Assembly: GCA_014654705.1 (NCBI GenBank)
Contig: JACVZY010000018.1
Location: 18,967 to 82,966 of the forward strand
DNA from: Ignavibacteria bacterium
GTDB lineage: Bacteria; Bacteroidota; Ignavibacteria; Kapaibacteriales; UBA4661
Direction of reading: 5' to 3'
Length of the DNA: 64,000 nt
Shown here: one piece after another, positions 27,659 to 36,098 of the stretch
Numbering within the stretch: position 1 is the first letter of the stretch
How the letters are laid out: the number at the start of each line of letters is the position of its first letter
Translations under genes and position numbers: made by a program
Notes under the pieces: generated by a model
Seen by the model: only the letters and a program-made list of their open reading frames with translations
The model's database searches: none
What the model was told of the DNA's origin: nothing

Positions 27659-28870
27659 ATGATTGATACATCCCTCCAACGCTGTACGCGCTGCGTTACA
27701 CCCGAAACCCACGAAACAATCACCTTCGATGAAGAAGGCGTTTGTAATATTTGCCGTGGGCAAGACATTAAAAACCAACAGATAGACTGGTCGGCTCGCA
27801 AGGTGGAGTTGGACGAACTGATAGCCCAGTATCGCGGCAAGTACGATTACGATTGTATCGTACCGTGCAGTTTCGGCAAGGACAGCACATGGACGCTGCA
27901 CTACCTTGTAAAAGAATACGGTTTGAAGCCGCTCGTCGTGCGGTTCGACCACGGATTCTATCGCCCCAATATCAATGAAAATGCGAAGAAAGTACAGCGC
28001 AAACTCGGCGTAGATGTCCACCAGTTCACACCAAATTGGAAAGTCGTCCAAAAGCTCATGTTGCAATCGTTCTTGGAAAAAGGCGATTTTTGCTGGCATT
28101 GCCACACAGGAATTTTCTCGTACCCGATGTGGGTAGCCCTTCGATACAATGTACCGCTCATTTTCTGGGGCGAGCCGTCAGCAGAATACACCAACTATTA
28201 CAGCTACGACCAACCGGAAGAAGTGGATGAAAAGCGCTTTAACCGCTTTGTCAATCTTGGCATCAATGCCGACGATATGTACGTCCGCTTAGAAGGACAA
28301 GTGGACAAACGTGATTTAATGCCGTTTTCATACCCGCCACTCAAAGACTTACGACGCTTGCAGTACCGTTCTGTGTGCTTGGGTTCTTATATTCCGTGGG
28401 ATGTACAAAAGCAATCAAAAATCATCACGGATGAACTCGGTTGGCAGGGTGATGAGGTAGAAAATGTACCGCCTGAGTACAACTACGAAAAAATTGAGTG
28501 TTATCTGCAAGGCGTTCGAGATTACATCAAGTACATCAAACGCGGCTATACACGCCCTACACACCTTGCCTCCATTGACATTCGCAACGGGCGCTTGGAC
28601 AGATATCATGCGTTAGAAATCATTGACCAGTACGAAGGTAAGCGTCCGCCAAGCCTTGATATTTTCTTGGAAATGGTAGGACTGAGCGAGGCAGAATTTA
28701 TGGAAGTGGCGCTTGGACATCAGGTTTCGCCTTATCATCACGACCCATCAAAAATCACCCCGGGCAAAAAACTTGCTGATTTTGATGTCTGGTCGCGTGA
28801 GGGCGCAATGAAACGCGAAGACGCAGAGAAGCAGATTTCACGCTGGAAAGAGCGGACACAACAGGCATAA
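27659..28870 (+). CDS. PP-loop N-acetyl sugar amidotransferase (PseA/WbpG-like)
   Basis: 403 residues. N-terminal zinc-like Cys pairs (RCTRCV and CNIC) precede a PP-loop ATP pyrophosphatase signature (PCSFGKDSTW, near residue 65) and a second Cys/His pair (FCWHCHTG). The family includes PseA of Campylobacter and WbpG of Pseudomonas, which turn an acetamido group into an acetamidino group using ammonia from a HisH-type glutaminase through a HisF-type partner. Both partners follow directly, so the assignment is well supported. Confidence 0.88.
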   Translation: MIDTSLQRCTRCVTPETHETITFDEEGVCNICRGQDIKNQQIDWSARKVELDELIAQYRGKYDYDCIVPCSFGKDSTWTLHYLVKEYGLKPLVVRFDHGFYRPNINENAKKVQRKLGVDVHQFTPNWKVVQKLMLQSFLEKGDFCWHCHTGIFSYPMWVALRYNVPLIFWGEPSAEYTNYYSYDQPEEVDEKRFNRFVNLGINADDMYVRLEGQVDKRDLMPFSYPPLKDLRRLQYRSVCLGSYIPWDVQKQSKIITDELGWQGDEVENVPPEYNYEKIECYLQGVRDYIKYIKRGYTRPTHLASIDIRNGRLDRYHALEIIDQYEGKRPPSLDIFLEMVGLSEAEFMEVALGHQVSPYHHDPSKITPGKKLADFDVWSREGAMKREDAEKQISRWKERTQQA

Positions 28871-28897
28871 AATATATTTCTTGTTATCATTTCTATT

Positions 28898-29521
28898 ATG
28901 ACCACAGTCCATCTCGTAGATACCGGCGTAAACAACCTGCTTTCCATCTGCAATGCACTGGAAATGGCTGGCGCAAATCTCGAAATCTGCCGTTCGCCAG
29001 AAGAATTAGCCGGAGCAGAACGTCTTGTGCTACCCGGAGTCGGCGCGTACAGAGACTGCATCGGCGGCTTAATCAACGGCGATTTTGTACCGATTCTGAA
29101 TGAACTTGTTTTTCAGAAAAAATTGCCCATTTTAGGCATCTGCGTCGGAATGCAAATGATGGCACGGCGCAGCTACGAAGGCGGCGAATACGAAGGTTTG
29201 GGGTGGTTTGAGGGCGATGTGGTCAAGATTCAGCCCGGCGATTCCTCGCTCCGGGTTCCCCAAATCGGCTGGAACACGACGACGTTTCGCACTGGAGAAC
29301 CGCTTGCAATCGGACTTCCGGCAGATCCTGATTTGTACTATGTTCACTCGTATTACCTCAAGTGCGATAACCCCGACGATATTGCCGCGACGTGTGATTA
29401 CGGCATAGCGGTTACATCGTCAGTTCGCAAAGGAAATATCGTCGCCACGCAGTTTCATCCTGAGAAAAGTCAAGATTTTGGTTTACGCATTTTGGAAAAC
29501 TTTTTACGATGGAAACCATGA
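28898..29521 (+). CDS. hisH: HisH-like glutamine amidotransferase (glycan-cluster paralogue)
   Basis: 207 residues. A class I glutaminase with the triad Cys82 (GICVGMQ), His187 and Glu189 (QFHPEKS). It supplies ammonia to the PP-loop amidotransferase rather than to histidine synthesis: no other his genes are near, and the partner HisF-like protein has lost a catalytic Asp. It overlaps the 2TM gene by the ATGA sequence at 29518-29521, a sign of translational coupling. Confidence 0.88.
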   Translation: MTTVHLVDTGVNNLLSICNALEMAGANLEICRSPEELAGAERLVLPGVGAYRDCIGGLINGDFVPILNELVFQKKLPILGICVGMQMMARRSYEGGEYEGLGWFEGDVVKIQPGDSSLRVPQIGWNTTTFRTGEPLAIGLPADPDLYYVHSYYLKCDNPDDIAATCDYGIAVTSSVRKGNIVATQFHPEKSQDFGLRILENFLRWKP

Positions 29522-29967
29522 GCCTTCCAGAAAAATACTCGAATGACGAAATGGAGCGCATTCTGCAACGCGCTCTTGCAAAAACTTCTTCCGCAAATGT
29601 TTCGCGTGAACAGCTGATGGAAGTGGCAAAAGAACTGGGTTTATCGAACGCTGCTATTGAACAGGCAATCAGGGACGAACTCACCTTCGGTGGCATGGAA
29701 GAGGCAAAAGAGGAATGGCTTGCGAAACGACGTAGTGATTGGAAATCCCATCTTCTCACATACGTTGGCGTAAATGCTCTTACGATGGGACTTAATTTCA
29801 TGCAGGAAGATGGTCATTTTACGTGGGCGCTCTGGATGCTTTTCGGGTGGGGAATTGGGATGGTTTCTCACACAGTGGACACCTTCTTCCCTAATCAAAA
29901 AAAGCTCGAAAAAGGAGCCCGCAAGATTCTGCGCAAACGCGGCAAATACAACGAACTTGGGGAATAA
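29518..29967 (+). CDS. 2TM-domain membrane protein inside the hisH-hisF pair
   Basis: 149 residues from ATG 29518 (152 from ATG 29509). The N-terminal half is a helical, three-helix-like segment (MERILQRALAKT...VSREQLMEVAKELGLS). The C-terminal half has two membrane segments (HLLTYVGVNALTMGL and TWALWMLFGWGIGMV) and a basic tail, as in the 2TM domain family found in Bacteroidota. The role is unknown. Its coupling to hisH suggests it may anchor the amidotransferase complex or be a regulator. That is speculation from gene order. Confidence 0.7.
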   Translation: MSLPEKYSNDEMERILQRALAKTSSANVSREQLMEVAKELGLSNAAIEQAIRDELTFGGMEEAKEEWLAKRRSDWKSHLLTYVGVNALTMGLNFMQEDGHFTWALWMLFGWGIGMVSHTVDTFFPNQKKLEKGARKILRKRGKYNELGE

Positions 29968-30014
29968 GTGATTGCTCGCCCCAGAATAAACTCAATTACC
30001 AACAAACACCTTTC

Positions 30015-30800
30015 ATGCTCAAACGCCGCTTAATTCCTAAACTCCAGATGAAGCAAAGTCGCTTTGGTACGGAACAAATGGTACTTGTCACGACCGTACA
30101 ATTTGATAAAGTCATCGAAGTCGGCGATCCCGTATCGCAAGCAAAAATTTATCAGGCGCAAGCCGCCGACGAGTTGGTGTTTCTTGACCTTGACGCTACG
30201 CCGAACTCGCGCAAGCCGATGGCACAGATTATGCGCAAAGCCGCCGAAGAAATTTTTATGCCGATGACCATTGGCGGCGGCGTGAAAACATTGGCAGATT
30301 TCAGGCTTATGTTGGAAAATGGTGCCGATAAAGTTGCCATCAATACCGCAGCCATCGAAACGCCAACGCTTATCACCGAAGCCTCCGAGCGCTTTGGAGC
30401 GCAATGCGTCGTAGTGAGCATTGATTTCAAACAGGACGAAACGGGCAAATATGCAGTCTGGACGCGCTGCGGCAAGGAACAAACCAATCTCGACCCGCTC
30501 GAATGGGCGCAGCAAGCCGAAGCGCTCGGCGCAGGCGAACTCATGCTTACGTCCATTGACCGCGATGGTACTCGCAAAGGATTGGACGTAGAAATGACAC
30601 GCCGCGTAGCAGAGAACGTTTCCATTCCCGTCATTGCGGCGGGCGGGTGCGGCGTGGCGGCAGATTTCATCAACGGCTTTATCGAAGGCAAGGCGGATGC
30701 GGTTTCGGCAGGAACGTATTTTTGCTTTCAAGACCAGAACCCGATGCAGACCCGCGCCCACATTGCGAATGCCGGAATCCCCATTCGACTCCATACCTAA
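30015..30800 (+). CDS. hisF: HisF-like cyclase paralogue with a substituted catalytic Asp
   Basis: 261 residues, a beta/alpha barrel with the HisF layout. Compared with Thermotoga HisF, the Asp at position 11 (first strand) is Gln here (LIPKLQMKQ). The second catalytic Asp is kept (Asp137 in VVVSIDFK), as is Asp182 in TSIDRDGT. The ammonia-gate residues are also kept: Arg5, Glu53 (DELVF), Lys106 (GADKV) and Glu175 (GAGEL). So the barrel is likely to pass ammonia to the PP-loop enzyme rather than perform imidazole-ring synthesis. It closes the cluster. A 76-bp repeat follows at 30841. Confidence 0.88.
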   Translation: MLKRRLIPKLQMKQSRFGTEQMVLVTTVQFDKVIEVGDPVSQAKIYQAQAADELVFLDLDATPNSRKPMAQIMRKAAEEIFMPMTIGGGVKTLADFRLMLENGADKVAINTAAIETPTLITEASERFGAQCVVVSIDFKQDETGKYAVWTRCGKEQTNLDPLEWAQQAEALGAGELMLTSIDRDGTRKGLDVEMTRRVAENVSIPVIAAGGCGVAADFINGFIEGKADAVSAGTYFCFQDQNPMQTRAHIANAGIPIRLHT

Positions 30801-30840
30801 GGAACGTCAGAAAAATAAGTTGCTAAAGTTCTTTGGCTTC

Positions 30841-30916
30841 GGTAGCACAGATATTCTTGTCTGTGAGGTTTGAAACGATGTTCAAGAGTTACACAGACAA
30901 GAATGTCTGTGCCACA
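30841..30916. repeat. Paired-palindrome element, family A, copy 1 (76 bp)
   Basis: The two 25-bp arms, each palindromic (CACAGA-x-ATTCTTGTCTGTG type), are in inverted orientation around a 26-bp spacer similar to the spacer of the copy at 38573-38648. Short spurious ORFs with the peptide pattern WHRHSCLC arise from this element. Confidence 0.85.
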
Positions 30917-31020
30917 AAGAAAAGTTTGACCACTTGTTTTTGATCCATACGTGAGTATCGAATTTGAGAACAAGGTGAGAGACGAAAATCCTTGTAGATA
31001 CCTTTTTTGACCAGAATTGT

Positions 31021-32007
31021 ATGCGCCAAATACGACTATTATTGATGATACTTGCTGTTGCTCTTGCAGCACAGATAAGCCTTTTTGCCCAAGATGTGCG
31101 CGTTCGTGCCGTGCTGGACACTACTGCACTGCGTATCGGCGAGCAGACCGCACTGCGGCTCTCCATCGAACACTCGCCCGGTGTAGTGGTGCAATTCCCC
31201 TTTATTGCCGATTCTCTCGTGAGCCGTGTGGAAGTAGTTGACCGCACTGCCATTGATTCCTCTCAGCAAGGCAACGGAAGCGTTCTGGAACGCCAATCCT
31301 TTACCATCACATCGTTTGAAGAAGGTTTGTACGACCTACCCGCGCTCACGTTCACCTATCGCAAGCCCAACGACCCCGCAGAATACAGCATCCAAACCCA
31401 AACGATTGCCCTTACCGTCACGAGCGTTCCACTCGCACAGAATCAGGATTCAAGCGGAACAGCGCCAGAGAGCACGGAGAATATACGCGACATCAAGCCG
31501 CCGCTCTCCGTGCCACGCACATTCATGGAAGTCGCGCCGTATCTGGCTGCTGCACTTGCTGTCATCGGAGGAATCATTTGGACTGTCTGGTACATCCGCA
31601 AACGGCGTGCCAATGCTCCGTCGGTACTTGAAGTGAAGCACGTTCCCCAGCGCCCTGCGTATGAAGTCGCAATGGAAGCGTTGGAGCGCCTCCGCGAAGA
31701 GCGCCTCTGGCAAAGCGGCGCAGTGAAGGACTACCACACGCGGCTAACCGACATTTTACGAGTCTATGTGGAAGAAACCTTTGGCGTAACGACGCTCGAA
31801 GCCACAACCGACGAGATTCTTGCGGAACTTCCCACAAAATCATGTCCCGCAAGCATTATCGAAATGCTCCGCTCTGTACTGGAAAAAGCTGATATGGTCA
31901 AATTCGCCCGCTACGAGCCGCTTGCCGACGAGAACGAACGCAGCATCAGAATTGCAACCGAACTCGTACAAATTACCGCACTCAAAGAACAGACAACAAA
32001 CGCATAA
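31021..32007 (+). CDS. BatD-like/DUF-type membrane protein with large periplasmic N-terminal domain
   Basis: 328 residues. A signal peptide (to about residue 23) is followed by a beta-rich extracytoplasmic domain (~25-150), a single membrane span (YLAAALAVIGGIIWTVWYI, ~170-190) and a cytoplasmic helical tail. The layout is that of BatD-type proteins of the Bacteroides aerotolerance operon, which work with VWA proteins. The BatA homologue is 5.5 kb downstream, not adjacent, and moxR/batB are absent. The 76-bp repeat lies just upstream. Assignment is moderate because the domain is poorly conserved. Confidence 0.65.
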   Translation: MRQIRLLLMILAVALAAQISLFAQDVRVRAVLDTTALRIGEQTALRLSIEHSPGVVVQFPFIADSLVSRVEVVDRTAIDSSQQGNGSVLERQSFTITSFEEGLYDLPALTFTYRKPNDPAEYSIQTQTIALTVTSVPLAQNQDSSGTAPESTENIRDIKPPLSVPRTFMEVAPYLAAALAVIGGIIWTVWYIRKRRANAPSVLEVKHVPQRPAYEVAMEALERLREERLWQSGAVKDYHTRLTDILRVYVEETFGVTTLEATTDEILAELPTKSCPASIIEMLRSVLEKADMVKFARYEPLADENERSIRIATELVQITALKEQTTNA

Positions 32008-32070
32008 CGACTGGAAAAACGCCAAGCGCATAATTGCTTGCGAACGCCACCACCCTTATCAACAACCACT

Positions 32071-32274
32071 ATGGATGCCAAATCTTTCCACTACGAAGTC
32101 TTTTTCAAAGGTGGTGCCCGATTGAGCGTCGCCGGTTATCTCCACGTCGGACGGGAATCGCACCTCATCTACGAAAGCACCGCACAAGGCTCGAAAATCG
32201 TCGCCGTGATTTCTTCGGAAGAATGTCAAGCTATTGTCCGCAAAGACGCACTCATGGATGTATCTGAAGATTAG
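32071..32274 (+). CDS. Small hypothetical protein (67 aa)
   Basis: From ATG 32071. The short protein has beta-strand-like segments (FHYEVFFKGGARLSVAGYL and KIVAVISSEECQAIV) and no signal or membrane segment. No family recognised. It lies 63 bp after the BatD-like gene, on the same strand, and ends 25 bp before the convergent mnmH. Codon choice looks similar to that of its neighbours. Confidence 0.5.
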   Translation: MDAKSFHYEVFFKGGARLSVAGYLHVGRESHLIYESTAQGSKIVAVISSEECQAIVRKDALMDVSED

Positions 32275-32298
32275 AAAACTAACGCCGACACTTCCCTT

Positions 32299-33339
32299 TC
32301 ACCGCATCTGCACTATTCGTTCGGCAATTGCATGCGCTTCAATGGCGGAGGCTTCAAGAACAGACAAGCTCTTGGGGTCGCGCCGCGAAAGCCCTTTTGC
32401 ATAAGTAGTATCGTAATAGTGCAGAGTGAGAGCGGCACAATCTTTCAGATTACCATTATCTAACGCCTCAAGCGCCCCTTTCGTCGCTGCACCGCCCAGA
32501 CGCTTCTGAATCCGCAGCACCGATTCCTTCAATTCCTCTATGGTAAACTCCCCATAGATTTCCGCTAGATACCGCAAACGCTCTTCCGTAGGCACTTCCA
32601 GAATGAGCGTTGGCGCAGTGCGCATTTGCTCCCACAGCGTTGCGGGGATCATCAGCCGTCCCACCATGCGGCTTTCATCCTCTATCCAAACGCAGCGCGA
32701 AGCGTTCATCTCCCACAACGCCGTACCAATGCGGTTTTCAAATTCTTCCTGCGTTGGTGGCGGCTCTTCGCCCAACGCGCCGAAGGCAGAACCTTTATGG
32801 TGCGCCAGTGCTTCCAAGTCCAGCACTTGTTCGCCGCGCTCTCTAAGCGCTTGCAAGACAAGCGTTTTTCCTGAACCCGTTTTTCCGCCAAGAATGGTAA
32901 TCTCACGTGGTTTCTCAAGCGTATCCAGTGCCAATCGGCGATACGCCTTGTAGCCGCCGCGCAAAGTGAAGACCTTATACCCCACCAAATCCAGAAGCCA
33001 CCCCACGCTACCGCTTCGCATACCGCCGCGCCAGCAGTGGACGAGAAGCGTTTTATTATTTGGGTTAGCAGAAGCAGCATTGATGCGCTCTGCGGCTTCC
33101 ACGAGTGAACGCATTTTCACACCGACCATATCCAAGCCCAGCATAATTGCGGCTTCGCGTCCTTGCTGCTTGTACGCCGTGCCCACGATGACGCGCTCTT
33201 CATTGGAGAAAAGCGGCAGATTATGCGCCTTAGGCAAATGTGCGCGGTCATATTCCGCCGGAGTTCGCACGTCTAGAATCGGCGCACCCGTTTCGCGGGC
33301 GAGAGTGAGAAAGCGCTCTATTGATAATGATTCGACCAT
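32299..33339 (-). CDS. mnmH: tRNA 2-selenouridine synthase (rhodanese/P-loop)
   Basis: 346 residues. Replaces the sulfur of 2-thiouridine at tRNA position 34 with selenium, or geranylates it. An N-terminal rhodanese domain has the catalytic Cys in LVHCWRGGMRSGS (near residue 98). A P-loop follows (LGGKTGSGKT, near residue 150). The layout is the full SelU/YbbB one. The presence suggests selenophosphate synthesis (selD) elsewhere in the genome, though geranylation is an alternative use. It converges with the small hypothetical gene and is divergent from comM. Confidence 0.92.
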   Translation of the reverse strand: MVESLSIERFLTLARETGAPILDVRTPAEYDRAHLPKAHNLPLFSNEERVIVGTAYKQQGREAAIMLGLDMVGVKMRSLVEAAERINAASANPNNKTLLVHCWRGGMRSGSVGWLLDLVGYKVFTLRGGYKAYRRLALDTLEKPREITILGGKTGSGKTLVLQALRERGEQVLDLEALAHHKGSAFGALGEEPPPTQEEFENRIGTALWEMNASRCVWIEDESRMVGRLMIPATLWEQMRTAPTLILEVPTEERLRYLAEIYGEFTIEELKESVLRIQKRLGGAATKGALEALDNGNLKDCAALTLHYYDTTYAKGLSRRDPKSLSVLEASAIEAHAIAERIVQMR

Positions 33340-33417
33340 AGTGTTACAAAGAATTGTTCTCTCGATTATTCGCTTGCATTCAAGCGCTCTTTTGTGGCGT
33401 TTTTACGAGAAAATGTG

Positions 33418-33425
33418 TAGATTTG
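33418..33425 (+). promoter_or_regulatory. Possible -7 element upstream of comM (TAGATTTG)
   Basis: Matches TAnnTTTG, 45 bp before ATG 33471. A TTTG lies upstream at 33391-33394 but the 23-bp gap is longer than usual, so it is tentative. Confidence 0.35.
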
Positions 33426-33470
33426 CCGCTACAAACATACCATTTCTTACCCATACTTCCCTACTTGCTC

Positions 33471-35012
33471 ATGTTTTCACGGCTCCGCACTGCATCTACG
33501 CTTGGCGTTGGCGCGTTTTTGGTTGAAATAGAAACACACCTTGAAAATGCGCTCCCGGCGTTTGTGGTTGTGGGTTTGCCGGATTCTGCTGTCAAGGAGT
33601 CGCGCGAGCGCGTCTCGGCGGCAATTAAAAATTCGCACTTCGTTTTTCCCAATAAAAAAATCACCGTTAATCTCGCACCCGCCGACGTTCGCAAGGAAGG
33701 AAGCGCCTTTGACTTGCCTATTGCGGTCGGGATTCTGAAATCAATGGGCATCGTTTCGGCGCAAGATCTCGACAAAACCTTGATTCTGGGCGAACTGGCG
33801 CTGGACGGCACACTCCGCCCCATTCACGGCGCATTGCCAATAGCGATTACCGCCAAAAACGACGGGCTTGTGCGTGTGATTCTGCCAGCGCAAAACGCTG
33901 ATGAAGCAGCCGTTGTGAGCGGTGTAGAGATTATCCCCGTTCAGTCTTTGCGTGAAACAGTGGAATTTTTGAATGGTGAAAGCCGCATCACACCTCGCTT
34001 CATTGACCCTTCGACACTCTTCAACCGCAAGGAAACGTATTCGGTGGACTGGAACGACGTAAAAGGGCAGGAAAACGCCAAACGCGCTCTGGAAGTGGCA
34101 GCAGCAGGCGGACACAATGCAATCATGGTGGGCGCTCCCGGAAGCGGCAAAACGATGATTGCCAAACGCCTTCCGACAATTTTACCCCCGCTCACGCTCG
34201 ACGAAGCGCTTGAAACCACGAAGATTCATTCGGTAGTAGGCTTGCTGCCGGAAAATGATGCGCTGATTACCATTCGCCCTTTTCGCGCACCACACCACAC
34301 CATATCCGACGCGGCACTTGTGGGCGGTGGCGTAGGCGTGGCGCGTCCGGGCGAGATTTCGCTGGCGCACCACGGCGTGCTCTTTATGGACGAACTGCCC
34401 GAATTTGCCCGGAATGTACTGGAAGTGCTGCGGCAGCCGCTTGAAGACAGGCGCATCACAATTTCGCGTACCAAGCAAACGATTGAGTATCCGGCAAATT
34501 TTATGCTCGTCTGCTCCATGAATCCTTGCCCCTGCGGAAATTTCGGCAACCCGCAACACGAGTGTTCGTGCACTCCACAACAAATTCAGCGCTACATGGC
34601 AAAAATTTCGGGACCGCTCTTAGACCGTATAGATATTCACGTGGACGTTACGCCCGTCAAGTACGACGACCTCTCGTCCGTGCGGCAGGGCGAGACTTCC
34701 GACCAAGTGCGTGAGCGCGTCGTGCGGGCGCGTGAGGTGCAGAAGCGCCGTTTTGCGAGGCGCAAAGGCGTTCACAAAAACGCCGATATGAGTTCGCAAG
34801 ACCTTCGGAAATTTTGCGCTTTGGATGCCGACGGCGAGGCACTAATGAAAAAAGCTATGACCGTGATGGGCTTTTCCGCACGGGCTTTCGACCGCATCTT
34901 GAAGGTAGCCCGCACCATTGCTGACCTTGCCGACCGCGATAATATCTTGCCGCAGCACATCAGCGAGGCGATTCAGTATCGGAGTTTGGATAGGCAGTAT
35001 TGGAACGCTTAA
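33471..35012 (+). CDS. comM: YifB/ComM-type Mg-chelatase-like AAA+ ATPase
   Basis: 513 residues from ATG 33471. An N-terminal ChlI-like domain (residues ~1-170, with the conserved start MFSRLRTASTLGVGAFLVEIE) precedes a Mg-chelatase AAA+ module with Walker A (GAPGSGKTM) and Walker B (LFMDELPEF), and a C-terminal VWA-less helical domain. Related proteins promote branch migration in natural transformation. Length is typical. It overlaps no neighbour; era begins 46 bp after it. Confidence 0.92.
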   Translation: MFSRLRTASTLGVGAFLVEIETHLENALPAFVVVGLPDSAVKESRERVSAAIKNSHFVFPNKKITVNLAPADVRKEGSAFDLPIAVGILKSMGIVSAQDLDKTLILGELALDGTLRPIHGALPIAITAKNDGLVRVILPAQNADEAAVVSGVEIIPVQSLRETVEFLNGESRITPRFIDPSTLFNRKETYSVDWNDVKGQENAKRALEVAAAGGHNAIMVGAPGSGKTMIAKRLPTILPPLTLDEALETTKIHSVVGLLPENDALITIRPFRAPHHTISDAALVGGGVGVARPGEISLAHHGVLFMDELPEFARNVLEVLRQPLEDRRITISRTKQTIEYPANFMLVCSMNPCPCGNFGNPQHECSCTPQQIQRYMAKISGPLLDRIDIHVDVTPVKYDDLSSVRQGETSDQVRERVVRAREVQKRRFARRKGVHKNADMSSQDLRKFCALDADGEALMKKAMTVMGFSARAFDRILKVARTIADLADRDNILPQHISEAIQYRSLDRQYWNA

Positions 35013-35058
35013 TCAACGACGAATCACAAATTACGAATTTCGCATACCACAAATTTTC

Positions 35059-36069
35059 ATGAATACATCCCCCAAATCCGGCTTCGTTGCTATCATCGGC
35101 GAACCCAACGTCGGCAAATCTACGCTGATGAACGCTATGCTCGGCACGAAACTCTCAATCGTTTCGCCGAAGCCACAGACCACACGCCGCAGCGTTCTCG
35201 GCATTTTCACCGAAGGCACGGAAGAAAGCGGTACGCAAATCGTCTTTTTCGATACGCCCGGCATTCTTTCCAAAGCCACCTACGAGCTGCACCGCTCCAT
35301 GCTGGACTTTGTGAAAACGTCCATCGAAGGCGCAGATGCGGTCTTGATTGTGGTGGATGTGCAGAAATTGGTGGATAAGCCCAAGCCCGCACAACGCCAG
35401 CAGTTCGGAAAAGCTAAACCAGCCCCCGCAAGTCCGCCACACGCCAACGAGCGCGGCGCAAAAGCGCTTCAAACCCTGATGATGCGCCTGCAAATGCGCC
35501 TCGAAACAGTAGATAAGCCGATTGTGATTGCGCTCAACAAAATGGACGCGCTGCACGACAAAAAGCTCGCCCTGCCTGTGATGGACGCGCTGATGAAACT
35601 GCCCTTCGTCAAACACGTTGCGCCGATTTCTGCGCTGGAAAACAAGTACGTGGACGAACTTTTGCTAAAACTGAAAGAATTCATGCCGGAACATGGCTTT
35701 TTCTACGATGCAGAAATGCTTTCCACACAGCCGCAGCGCTTCTTTGTGAGCGAACTCATACGCGAGGTGATTTTCATGCGCTACCGCGAGGAAATACCGT
35801 ACTCGACCGAAGTAGGCATTGTGGAATTTAAGGAGCGCGAGCACGGCAAATGGTATATTTCGGCGGATATTGTGGTCGAGCGCGACACGCAAAAGCAAAT
35901 CCTCATTGGCAAAGGCGGCGCATCGCTGAAGGAAACGGGAAGCCTCGCACGTAAGGCGATTGAGGAATATCTGGAATGTTCGGTCTTTTTGGAACTCTTT
36001 GTGAAAGTCCGCGAAGACTGGCGCAATAGCTCGGCGCACCTGCGGTCGTTTGGGTATGGGCAGAAGTAA
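35059..36069 (+). CDS. era: GTPase Era with an insertion in the G domain
   Basis: 336 residues from ATG 35059. Ribosome-assembly GTPase acting on 16S rRNA. G1 (GEPNVGKST), G3 (DTPG) and G4 (NKMD) are present, followed by a KH domain (residues ~255-336, GKGGASLKETGSLA). Between the strand after G3 (VVDVQKL) and NKMD there are about 60 residues, some 35 more than in Escherichia coli Era. This insert is Pro/Lys/Gln-rich (PKPAQRQQFGKAKPAPASPP). Longer upstream starts are out of line with the family. Confidence 0.92.
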   Translation: MNTSPKSGFVAIIGEPNVGKSTLMNAMLGTKLSIVSPKPQTTRRSVLGIFTEGTEESGTQIVFFDTPGILSKATYELHRSMLDFVKTSIEGADAVLIVVDVQKLVDKPKPAQRQQFGKAKPAPASPPHANERGAKALQTLMMRLQMRLETVDKPIVIALNKMDALHDKKLALPVMDALMKLPFVKHVAPISALENKYVDELLLKLKEFMPEHGFFYDAEMLSTQPQRFFVSELIREVIFMRYREEIPYSTEVGIVEFKEREHGKWYISADIVVERDTQKQILIGKGGASLKETGSLARKAIEEYLECSVFLELFVKVREDWRNSSAHLRSFGYGQK

Positions 36070-36098
36070 TTTTCATTCTCTATTTCTTTTCGTTATCT

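Noticed and set aside
30030..30794. 254-residue minus-strand ORF opposite the hisF-like gene
   Set aside because: It is an antisense shadow; the plus-strand frame has a full HisF fold.
30797..31072. Minus-strand ORFs across the 30.8-31.2 kb gap (including the WHRHSCLCNS peptide)
   Set aside because: They are read-through of the repeat element and the antisense of the batD-like gene.
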